This document shows positions 26,212 through 38,200 of a stretch of DNA of 64,000 nt, piece by piece (position 1 is the first letter of the stretch; each line of letters begins with the position of its first letter). The notes beneath the pieces are model-generated. The model was not told where the DNA came from. It saw only the letters and a list, made by a program, of their open reading frames with translations, and ran no database searches. The translations under genes and the position numbers were made by a program. Source of the DNA: Lasioglossum baleicum (lineage: Eukaryota; Arthropoda; Insecta; Hymenoptera; Halictidae); assembly GCF_051020765.1 (NCBI RefSeq), contig NC_134929.1:16398635-16462634 (forward strand), written 5' to 3'.

Positions 26212-29200
26212 CTATCTTTGAATTGCTGAGTTCAATAGGAAAGGAACGTAGAACATTTTACTCTCGAGTAGAAGAGCCGCCGCCGATTGTACCTGGAATT
26301 CAGCAAGAAAACAGATTCGACTTAGGCCGGGCGATTCTTCCGAGGTGATCTTATAGATCGAATAAGATGTTTCCTGATCATTTTACGGAAATTATTTTAC
26401 TAATCAATTTTCTTTAGTTTCTTCAGATTTCTGAAGGTTCACTTTCCGACAGTGAGGAACAATGATCAGAAATTTCTCCTTTCGTCAACTTACTTCCGGC
26501 AACCTGACGAGAAGATCGTGAAACCGACTCGGCTGTTGGGGCGCGCTGTGCTCGACAAAACTTCGCAGACAGCTCATGTACCGCTCTTGTATTTGTTCTA
26601 ATTCCATTGTACCTCCACGTGCTAAGAGAAGACAGACACAAAAGCGAACGGTGAGAATGTGTGTTACCCTCTTACAGATTCTTTAATCAACTCGTGTTTG
26701 GTTCAGCAACAAGTTCCTTCGCGAATTTATCTCGATTTGTTTGTAGACCATCGGGAAATAACGGGAATTAGGTTTGTGTAGATGGTATATTTTTCTAGGA
26801 TAGATTATATGTCTCTATTACTGTTTTTAACTCCATTTTCTCAAAAAGAGGCGTTGAACAAAAAATGTTATGTTACAAATGTTTGTGGAATCGTATCCTG
26901 CCCGGTTGTACCACCCGATCATACTCTGTATAATAAAAATTAGTAGCTGCAAAATTTGTGACGACGTTAGAAGAATTTAGGAATATTGTTATACTATTAA
27001 CCATGATTTTTATCATGAATATTAATCATGAATTTTTAAGAAGGAACTTGTTACTTGATTACCACGAATTTCTTTGGGAACATACACTAAACAGTATTCC
27101 TTGAATAATTAAGAGTACTCTCGCTGTAAATAATTGTAGAAGCTGAATGAATTTGCGAACTTACATTTTGCATCTCCAATTGCAGCATTGTCAAAAAGTA
27201 CAAAGTTTCTTTATATTTTTCAATTCTCGACGTAATAGAGATTAGAAGTTGTTAGATAGTTGTTGGATACAGGGTGTGGCCGGACGGGTGGTGCAACCGA
27301 GCAGGGGATGAAACTACATGTAAAAATAAGTCGAAAGAAGGAATAACATTTTTTTGTTTGACGCTCCGTTTTCGAGAAAAACGAGTTTGAAAATGCAGCG
27401 AATACACGTGCTATTGCATAGGACTCGTCTGACGCGTCTGACCATGATCAACCAATTCTACAGGAGCACACTTTAAATCTGAATAACTTTTTTATGAATG
27501 GACCAAACGACTTCAATTTCTCTGTAAGGCAAGAAGGATTAGTTTAGTGAATGACGTCTAAAAAATATCTTTCTAGCTTTCTAGCTGGGCCAATAACGAA
27601 AATTTAAAAGATGTGTTTGGTCAACTCGTATAAATTATATACGTTCTGAAAATTTCATCGAAATTTTAATTTGAAATTGTTGTTTGAAATGTTTTTTGAA
27701 ATATTAATTGGTTTACGAGTTATAAACGATCGAAAGTGGTAAAAATTGCAATTTTTCAAGATTTTCGGCGTTTTTAGCACTTTTGATCGATTATAACCCG
27801 TAAACCAATTAACCAATTTCAATAAAATTTTCGAAGCGTACATATATAATTTATACAAATCAATTTTTACTATTGTTTTTCACAATTCGGACCAAATGCA
27901 TTTTTTCAACATATTCTTCTAGCCTTACAGAGACATTGAAGTCGTTTGGTCCATTCATAAAAAACTATTCTGATTTAAAGTGTGTGTGATCAGTTGTGCT
28001 TCTAACTGTATACCAAGGCACGCAAACCTGGCGGAACTTTAAACTCGGTTTCCTCGTGAACGAAGTGTCAAACGAAAAAATGTTATTTCTTTTTTTCGAC
28101 TTATTTTTGCATGTAGTATCACCCTCTGCTCGGTTGTGACACCCGTCCGGTCACACCCTGTATAGGCGTTAGGCGAAGATTACTTACCTTGTGAGAGCAT
28201 GGTGATTACTTTCAGACAGACATATTCCTCCATCCGTAGCCTCACCCTCCTGAACATTAGTGTGACGTACGTGATCTTTTCCACCATGAGCCCTACGTCT
28301 TGCCGTAATTGGTCCATGGTTATCGGCCGGCCCATCATGCTGGTCAGGCACGTTTGTAGCGTATACATGTTGTTCGTAACCTGTACATAAACAAAATCAT
28401 TGAATCATGTCCATATAGAACATTACTTTAAAGTTTGTTCTCAAATCTGATTGCTGAATCTTTCAAATTAATTTCAAACCCACAGAATGCTACTCTAACG
28501 CTTCTTTGTTCATCTAAAACTGACCCTATACCTAAATGTTAAGTTTTTATGCAAATTTATATGCAAAATACGCAAGATCAGGTAAATTTCTGTTTTTAAT
28601 ATTAACACAGTTCCAGCAAATTAACACTAGAACTACCGGATGGGTCAAAATGACTTGCTCCTGATTTCTTCTATTAGAAATATTAAAATTATAAATACGT
28701 CTTTCTGAGAAATTTTTTTAGTCATCTTCTCTATTGAAGTTACATATTTAAACAAGACTAGTACAAAATCTAAACAAATGCAATTTTGTCAATATTATAA
28801 GGCAGTGTATGCCAATTGCGTTTAGTGCTCGGTAGTTCTAGTGTTAATCTCTAAAAGAATTCATCGAATTAATTTTTCATATAACATTTTTTTGTTCTCC
28901 AATAACTTTAATAAATTGAATAGAATATATTGACTTCGAATCTTTTCACTGTTACGAATTTCAACAATTTAAATGACAGTGATATAAATTGTGCACGTCA
29001 CCGTTTAATATTACATGTACTAAATTTAGCTTTTCGAGGTGGTCCACCTGTTGATCCAATATTTCTTACGGGTAATTCAAAATAAGTTCTGAAATATGAG
29101 AAAATGCAGCTGTTCAAATGTTGCTGCACTATATGCACGTAATATTGACGCAGGATTTGATCCAATTGCATCGAGAATATTACTTATTAATACTTCTTGC

Positions 29201-32200
29201 TATAAATCAATAACAGAGAACTCGATTTCGTTTGAAGAATTTCGAATGAACTTTGTATACTTTCGTTGGCAGTTATACCAGGACGACCAATTGATCGAAA
29301 AGAAATGAAATACTCCAACGTCTAGGATTAGCGATAAAATATTTACGATTACGGTTTTAGCTCGACTTGAATTGTGTATAATTATCGAAAAGTCTCTTCA
29401 TCTCTATTCTGTGGTAAATGGCCACTTGAAGATTATTTCTGGCGGTTTTCAAAGTGAAAGTTTCGAATCCCTGAATCGGCGGCGATAGCTCCGAAGTGAG
29501 TTGAACGCCGGGATAGAAAGAGACAGTAATTACTTCTTGCATAAAATCCGCTCCCGTCCCGTCGGAACCGACGTTGGTGAACTTGTGCTGACCATGCATC
29601 GCTTGGTAGGCGGAGGTGGTCAGCACCAGGAGTTCGTGCCACTTGTGGGTAAGCAACCTTGTGTGAACTTCGACCGGCAACTCAAGGTAAAACGGTAACC
29701 TTTTGGTCCACTGCACCAACTTGTACACTATGCTGTCTCCTATCTGACACAGCTTCTCACTTAAGTCTGATTTATGGTCCAGCAGCTCGTCCAAGTTCTG
29801 CAATCAGAGTGGGAGAAGTTTGTGAGTAAGATCGATTGTGAAGATCTCTGTCTCTTTGCTAGGACTCGATCTCCAATTTCAAGTAGCCCATGGATTGAAT
29901 AAAACCCGGAAATAAAACATTTTTGGACTGCAGATTTCAGATGTTCAAGTCAAGAAACAAATGTATATGTGGCTGTTGTATCTTGCAACGAATGCAGGTA
30001 GTTTTTATTTTCCATGAAAATCCGCTGGCCGCTTATCACACAACCCAGTACTTGGAGAAAAAGAAGCAGTTTTGAACGGAATGATTGATGGTCGAGGAAG
30101 TGGTTGGGAAATATGAAGTATTCGAACGTACCCTCAACGTGGCGATATCTTGGAACTCGTCGCAGTCTATAAGGGTTTGGATCATGGCTAGGGTCGTGTC
30201 CAAAGGGAATGCTCGATCCCTCGAACTGCTCACAGCGTTGTCTAGCCTCTGCCTTAAATGTACCACCTTGAACAGAAAAGATTGTTTCCTCAGTACCTCT
30301 TTCTTTTCCCTTTATTGAGAAATTGGAAAAGCTCTGCTTTTATACAGATCTCTCTAGTCCTCGAATAACATCGTTGTAGGAACGTATTGATGAATTTTAA
30401 TATAAATTTAATATCGATTCATGCAGAATCAAAGCTGACCCTGACCCCGACCTTTAAGCAAATTGACAGTCCCATTTATACATAAGGTTGATAAAATTTT
30501 CCTTTTCATTGCACAATCTGATTTTAGAAGAAGATATTCGAAGATAAATTAATATTTCAAGCAGGAAGTTGTATCTCTAAGATAGGAACATGCAAAACAT
30601 ATTACAGAATTACAAAATGTTCATCTTCCACTATTTCCAGTCTTCATCAAATAAAATTCTATTTTTCAACGGCATTGTGTAAAGACTTATTCTAAAATGA
30701 TCTGAAACAAACTAAACGGTGTCCCATTCGAAATAACGTGAACTGTAAATTCGAATTGGACGTTTAAAAAACAGTTCCATTCACAGAGCGCGAACGCATC
30801 GACCGCCCCCGCGCGAGAGTCATACGGCATTTCCAACAAAAGCGTAGTAATAGCTTCGAACCGGCAAGAAAAAAAATAGACTTGAATGAACCGAGCAATG
30901 CTCGATCCAGGAGTGCATCGATCAGCCGGAAAGTTCAAGACAAAACCGTTCGAAACCTTTAGAAAGTTTCGCGACCTCGCGGGTCGTGTCAGGGACCGTG
31001 TTGTCGTCGCGGTTCAATAATTTCGATCTGCCGCGCCGATCGGAAAACGGAGGGGATCGCGCGCGCTTCCTACGTAAATCCGATCCGGCCTTTCACTGAC
31101 CTTTCAGACCTCGATGTACTTCCTCGAGGTCGGTATTTGTCGGTTGGAGACACCGGAGAGGGAGAGAGCGAGTCTCGAATAGGCGATACCTTCGGCGAAA
31201 GCTGCGATTCTCGGGATATACCCTTAAGTTTCGTCCACACGGGCGAAAACGTCGAACCGTGGGACACGTTCGTCGCTGAAGGCGATCGCCGATACTCGGT
31301 GGAGGGATTGAAGGTGTTGGAGGAGGAAGAGAAGGAGGTAGGGTGAGGTCAGTGTCCCTTGTGCAGACTTTCACGAGTTACGAAACCGTCGGAGAACTGC
31401 CCGTCCTTGGCACCGGCTGTCGCTGATTTTTTATTGTCCCTACCTCCGAGACCGCGTCGTCGACGTCGACGTCGACGTACTGTTTCACTCGGACGATTCG
31501 ATCCGACGTCGATAACGGCTGACGCTTTTCGGCGTCGCGTCGTGACGATTTTTATCGGACCCCGCCAATTTTTCATTCTTTATCAGACAATTTATTGCGT
31601 TTCCTTCACTTTTTCGTTTACATCGACGCTCGATATCGTTCTTGTCTATTAGTATAAGAGTCCTCTCTCTTATTGCTGAAAAACACGAGCAAGCTTTTTT
31701 CGAGAATATTTCAATGGAAATAATTTTAGAGGGGTTTAATTACGAATTAACATAATTTCGTAGAGGATTTTGATACTAGCGAGGTACTATAATGAAAATT
31801 TTATTCATGTTTCTATATTATTAGACGAGGATTTAGAAACACAACCATTCGTATTTGATGGTTCTTTTAGAACAAATAGTTAATTTCTGTTTAAAACATA
31901 TTCATCATCATCATGGACCAACTTCCAAAAGTTTATTATCCCGTGAAGAGATAGTCCGAGAGAATGTTAATGCAGAAGAGTCGTTAGCGCGATACGCAGC
32001 ACATAAATAAACAATTAAACTGCGCGATTATATCGAATTACGAACGGATGCATCGACTCCCGATCAATTAACTCATAAAGATTGGCGCAGTCGTTGAAAA
32101 CGTTTTCCGGCTGATTGCTCGGCACGCTATAAAATGTTGCAATTCCTGTTTCGAAAGGACCGTGCCGATCTGAATCTTCCTGTATCCAGCAACTTTCGCT

Positions 32201-35200
32201 AGTCCATATTTGTCCCACGCGCGAGCTATAACTTTTGAAAATCCGCGAGTGTGTTGCATCGGGCACGCAATGATCCGCCCGGAGATGGAAAGTGACCTCC
32301 TTAATGGAGAGCCCCCACGGGCAATACTTATCCCCCGGCGATCGAGTCATCGATTTCACTTTTGGCAATGGCCTCTACCGGGCCGAATGTTCCCGGTGTA
32401 ATTCTTGTCGTTGTTTGCATGCCTCGTGCATACATACACACGGCCGTTGATCGTAACGCGACTCGAATATTCCCGGTAACTCCTCCACGTTTGTCGTACG
32501 CTTGCTTCGATCGATCCGTCAGCGAATTAGAACAATCTGATTACAGGACTGCCCTGATATAAGTGACGAAGATGTGCGCGATATTTGTGAAAAATTGATT
32601 CAAAGCTCGAACGGAATAGAACATCGTACGAGATTAGATAAATTAACAACAATAACATTTTTGTTTTTGATTATTTCTTGTGTGAATCCTCTACCAACGT
32701 ATTCGTGACGTTTCTCTGATTAAAATGAGACCAAACACGACACAATTTGAATCGTATTTACTCATTTAATCCCCCTCATGTCTTCCACCTTATTAGTTCG
32801 GATAATAGAGGTTCCACAGTATTGCGAATTAAACGAGTAAATACGGTCCGAATTGTGCCGTGTTTGGTATCGTTTGAATCAGAAAAATGTCACGGATGTG
32901 TTGATCGAAGTTTCCTGAACAAATTCAAAATAAAATTGTTTCGTGAATGACTTGGTAACTCTTCGTCGTGTACACGATGTAAGTGGACACTTTGGTCTCG
33001 ATGTTTTTACACATATATCGAGACATAAATTGTGTTTGATCTCCGCGTGACAGGCGGACGTTCGAACGTGAAAACCGTTCTATCAAATAGTGATGGGACT
33101 ACATAGTTCAGTATGATCAACGACTTCCGTATCCTACTCATGAATATCAATCGATTCAGCATTTAAGATTCATCGCGTCGCAGTCGATTAGTATTCATAA
33201 AAACGACTGATCCGCACCGTATACTTGTGTATACTTGTCGCTAATGTGTTCTCGAAATTCATGACGAGTGCGCGGAAACTGTACCCGCTGGTAATCTGGT
33301 CATAACACATTTCTTTCGAACAGCTTTTGCGAAGATAACCTCGTTTTCAATCAACTTTTTAGGTCCGAAAACGAGCACCTTTGACGAACTTCTCTGTCTC
33401 GTTAAATGTATAACATTAATAAGTTATGTAGAGGGTGTTCCAAAAATGTTTTACTCCCTTGAAAGGTCTTCCTTGTTGAAAAGTCAAAATTTTATTTATT
33501 ACACCATTTTCTTTTTTTATATTAGAAAAATGAAAAGCAAAAATGGGTGAGACATCATTTTACGTTAACAATTCATATAAATGACTAGACTGCGGACCTT
33601 TATGCATTTATAGGAAAATTGAGAGGATGAAAGTCAAAATTGAAGATGTCAATATATGATTTCTCCTCTCTTAAAATCATTAATGAAAGAATTAACATCC
33701 AATTTGGTTTCTATTTTTTGCAATCGATTTTTATTTTGCGCAAATGACAGCAATTACATTTTAATTCAACTTAAACCAACGATTAAACTAACTTAACTAA
33801 CTAACTATTGAATTTTGCAGTCTATAAATGACCATTAAGCAATTTGGAGTGAGTAGAGTTGAGACTGACTTGCTGATATCCGCGATACAAGCGTTTAGAA
33901 ATTTCTGAGAAAACTCCGCGTGGCCAATACATTCACTTTGACAAGAACCAGTGCATTACCAGGCCGGTACATGCAACATTTGCGCAGCGCTCGGTCCCAT
34001 CGCTGGCGGATAATATCGCATTGATGTTATCCAACAACATCACCGGCGCTGCTAACCGTAATCTACTGTTACAGTTGCATCATGCCGGGAAAATTCAATT
34101 ATCGGCGCAGGAAGAATATTCTGTTGCGACGAGTCAACCCCCGTGAGGATTAATTTTCGTCGTCGAGCGACTCGTGGCAGCTACGCTACTCAGCTCCGGC
34201 GGGGTTTCACCACCAAGTAGGAAACACTTTCACGATGTAGAGAAGATAATGCTCTGCGTTTAGACGGGTACGAAAAGGCATGCGGGACGACGACGACGAC
34301 GACAACGACGAGACCCAGCCAGGTTCTCGAGAGCCGCTTGCTCGTTGAATCTATCGGCTTTCGTAATGTGGGAAACCTTGAGGCTTGCGCAAGCAGAGTC
34401 GTAAGAAAGTGAAATTGCAACGGAGAGTTCATTCATTTCAGGATCGGCCAGTCCAAGACCGATCGAAACGCTTTGAATTCGATGCTACTCCGCAGCCTTT
34501 TTAGCCTTAGCGACCGGCCGCTGCCGCACCGAATGCTTCCTACTTAAACTCGTGAAAGGAAGAGACTTCTTTTCACTTTTGTACTTCTTTCAGTTCGTTG
34601 TACCTCGCCGACTCTTTGCGATCGGTCAACGTTATTTCTTGTTGCTTTGTCTCCGGTAAATTCTACCTCGTTCTTGTCAAACGAGACGGGAGACCGCCGC
34701 CATCTTGACTCTCACAAACAAGGATGTAATATACATAACAGCAGATTATCATTACATTATAAAGATGAATAATCTAATTTCTATCAAGTAATCACAGTAA
34801 GGATTACACAAAATCGAAATAAAGCTATGTAGAGTTAGAGAGAGAGTTCGGATAATCGAGGTTCTACTGTCAATAGAACAAACAAACACACTCCGAATTC
34901 AGTCCTATCTGGATTTTCAAACAAAAAACAGACAAAAGTTTCACGGAAAAGATGATCAAAAGTAACAGAGTGCGCATATGAGAGTTGCAAGTATCGTGTG
35001 CATCTCTTGCACTATTCGAAAGCGTCGAAATCCAGTATTTTCAACGAATCCTGTCGCGTATGGATCACTGTTTACTTTCAGATGGATTGAATCTACGTAT
35101 TTCCAGGGCACTTGTGTGGCAGTCAACGTGTTGATAGAGCAACGTTCGCATTTTCGAACTAGCTCCTCGATACCGTTTCTCTCATCCCGAATCCGAGGAT

Positions 35201-38200
35201 GTGGATGACGCAAGCGGCGCGATGGCGGCTCGATTCATTTCGCGGATCGAAGCGTCTCGTCGACGATAGGTACCCGTTCGCGAATTTCACTCTCTGTTCC
35301 GGCGTTTGTTCGGCTGCGAGCTCGGTCACGATCTCTCGCGGATCTCTCGCATATTTTATCGCGTCCGACTAATCGAGGCTGGCGGGGGCCGGATCGAAAA
35401 AAGGTCCCCGGAGCAGGAAAGATTTCGAACGAGCATGTGATCCGATCGCGTGCAGCTGCCTCGAAAGTGAAAGTGAAGATGCCTCCGGGACGTTCTCATC
35501 GCGAGCGGCCGTACTCTTCGCTGTTTCTTTCTCTATCTCTTTATCTATCTCTCCTGCTCGGTGTTCCGCGGGAGATCAACTTTTGTCGACCCGGCGTTCG
35601 ATTTCTAACGAGCCGCGTCGAATAAATCACTCGGATCGCTCCGCAACAGACGTTGATCTATACGCGGCTACCTAACCGGTGCCCCGGGAACGTCTCAACA
35701 AAAGGCTAATTAATGTTTCGCGCGTAGAATCAGCTTGTTAGATAATCGGCCCTCGAACCGCCGCGCCGCTGATAGAGAAATCCCGGGGAATCTGTTACAA
35801 ACCGTATGTATCCCGCCGCGCCGCGGCTCAAATTATCACGCAGAAACATCGCGTGAAATCGAACGCGCGCATGTTGCCGTCACGCTTTACGAGCTCGTGT
35901 AGAAATGTTCCGAGGCGTGTAAAAATCACCGCGAAAATTACCATACTCGATGGACTCCCAAGAGCGGCCTGGCTTTGTTTTCCGCACGGTAATCCTGTTT
36001 CCTTGCCGATCGATTCGCGAGTTTCAATTCTCGAACGGAATCGGAATTACTTCTTGCGCTAGGCGTTGTTTCCTTTTGTCTGGCGCGTGAAAGTTGTTCG
36101 AATTGTTATAAACAGTCTTGTTAATTGGGTCTCGAAGTGAGAGTCGAATAAAAGTTGTTTTTGTCGCTGCAGTGTCTATTCAATGTTATCCTTTTATCGA
36201 ACGTAGTCGATACTTTCATTGATTGTGAATGGAAATGGAACAAAACAGACGTTTTTCCAAAGGGAAAGTGTTAATGCAGAAATGCATGTCTTCGTTTAGG
36301 CAAAAAGAATAGGACGATTGAAGATTATCTCTTAGTATTGAAGTGTTTCTTCAGCGATTTCTAGTATCGTAAATATTCGATCTATTTTTTATGTTAAAGG
36401 CGATTTATATAAAACATTCATCAATTTTCCCACTCTATTTCCTTTTACGTTCCGAAGACACTTACAACTATCAGCAATAGATATAAGAAATACATCTTAT
36501 AACGTATTTCGATTAGCACAGTCTAAATACAGTTGACTCTCGCATAACGCGGTCATAAAATTGTTTACAAGTGAAATCAGTAAATGTAGTGTTTTTTAAC
36601 AGTTTTTGTATATGTAAAATTACTGTCACATAAAAAATATATAACCATGCAGTCTTTTTAAACAGTTTTTTGATTGCGTTGTACGGGAATTTACTGTACG
36701 GTTAAACTTCATCTCCGGAAACCGAACATTTTAACTTTTTTTAGATGTAATCCCGACGATTTTGTCTAGAAAATGCTGAAGATTCAAGTTTTGTTAGGAA
36801 TCCACTGGTTCAAAAGTTATGCACGTTTAAAGTCAAAACCGCTTAAAATCGCTCAACTTTACACACGCATAACTTTTGAACCAGTAAATATCTAGCATTG
36901 AAACTTGAATTTTCGGCATTTTCACGTCAACATCTACAGGATTACATTGAAAAAAGTTACAAATGTTTGGTTTCCCGAGTTTAGCCCTGAATAGCGAAAA
37001 TTAGAAATGTAGGGCCCATGATACTAGCGCAGAGTTCAAAATGTTTTTAATGAAGAATGATGGTGACTTACTTCGGAGGGGTTGGTGAGTGCCGTCTTCA
37101 AGATCGTCCCGTTGACGAGATGACCCGAATGCGCGGGGTGACTCGGATGACTGGGGGTAGGTTGTGAGTTGAGCGGGTCGCCCGACGAAATTTTGTGATG
37201 ATGAAGGAAACCTCCAGCCAGCTGAGCGTGTTGCTGTTGGCTATGGTGCGCGGCCGCGGCCGCGGCCATGTGTTTGTCCAACATCGTCGAGCCCATGGTG
37301 CCTTTGGTACCACCGAGGGATCCCGACCCGTTCACACCGCCAACGTTACCGCCGCCACCCATGCCACCCATACTTCCGCCCACTCCGCTAGCTTTATTAC
37401 TTTTCTTGTGCTTTTTGTACTTCACCTACGAACAAAACCGTCGGGGGCTCGTTATCGTAAACGTAACTGAAAACAAACACGTCACCTACTTTTCCCAACA
37501 CGTTGTTTTTATTTATTTTATCGCGAAAAAAGAATTTCCTTGGTTTTCTCATGGTCGATTTTCTTGCTTACAATTGCATTTATAATTTCAGAAAGTGTGA
37601 AACTCTTTAGTTTACTGTTAAGATGGAGTGGGGTAAGTCCGTTAATTGATTCTTTTTATTATAATATGAACGAAATTTCTCTAGCTTGCATTTATTAAGC
37701 TAGTATAAGTTAGTATGAACTATTCGACATAGATGTCGGCCAAGAATAAAGGTGTTTCCTCGTTTAAATCAACCAATGCCAAACAATCACGTGCGAGGTA
37801 CACGTACAACTTTGATGTTACCCTGAACGTGTAATAGTTTACAAGTTATTAATATATTCTGTGTTGTTATTTTAGGTAAGTACAACAAATATTTATGTAG
37901 GAGTAAACCGTTTTTATTGTATTTTTTAAAATTTATTAAATATTGCTACACGGAGCAAGTCCGTACTATCACGGTGGCGTAAGTGCGTACTGTATGGGTA
38001 ACTATGAAACTAAAAAATAGATTTAATGCAATAAAAAGCATTTTGTAGCAGGCTTGATAATAATTCTTTTTTCTTGTCCCGTAGCACTTGAAACAAGGTT
38101 CGAAAGCATTTTTAACTCTCAGAGACGGAGTTGCCCCATTTTCGGGGCAACTGCGTCCTAGTTGACACTTTGTACAATATCCTATCAAAAGGATAATTTT

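Larger units (their letters stand above)
26212..30266 (-). other. Hr4: Hr4 ligand-binding-domain exons 6-10
   Basis: Five exons encode the LBD: 30266-30132 (begins VVHLRQRLDNAVSS), 29797-29534 (NLDELLDHKSDLSEKL), 28380-28188 (VTNNMYTLQTCLTS), 26621-26494 (ARGGTMELEQIQERY) and 26292-26212 (VQSAAALLLESKMF). Exons 6, 7 and 10 begin on codon borders; exons 8 and 9 join within a codon. The donor of exon 7 (GTAATT) is weaker than its neighbours and the frame stays open for 59 codons beyond it. Confidence 0.93.
30267..37071 (-). other. Hr4 intron 5
   Basis: 6.8 kb between the hinge exon and the first LBD exon. It contains GC-rich blocks (30950-31560, 34100-34720, 35200-36060) whose open frames run on both strands and show no domain, plus the small elements listed at 32730, 33588, 36530 and 36700. 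No further exon or RNA gene is supported. Confidence 0.7.

Noticed and set aside
30780..31660. Several frames in a GC-rich part of Hr4 intron 5.
   Set aside because: Both strands are open, no domain, and splicing of exons 5 and 6 across the region is in phase without them.
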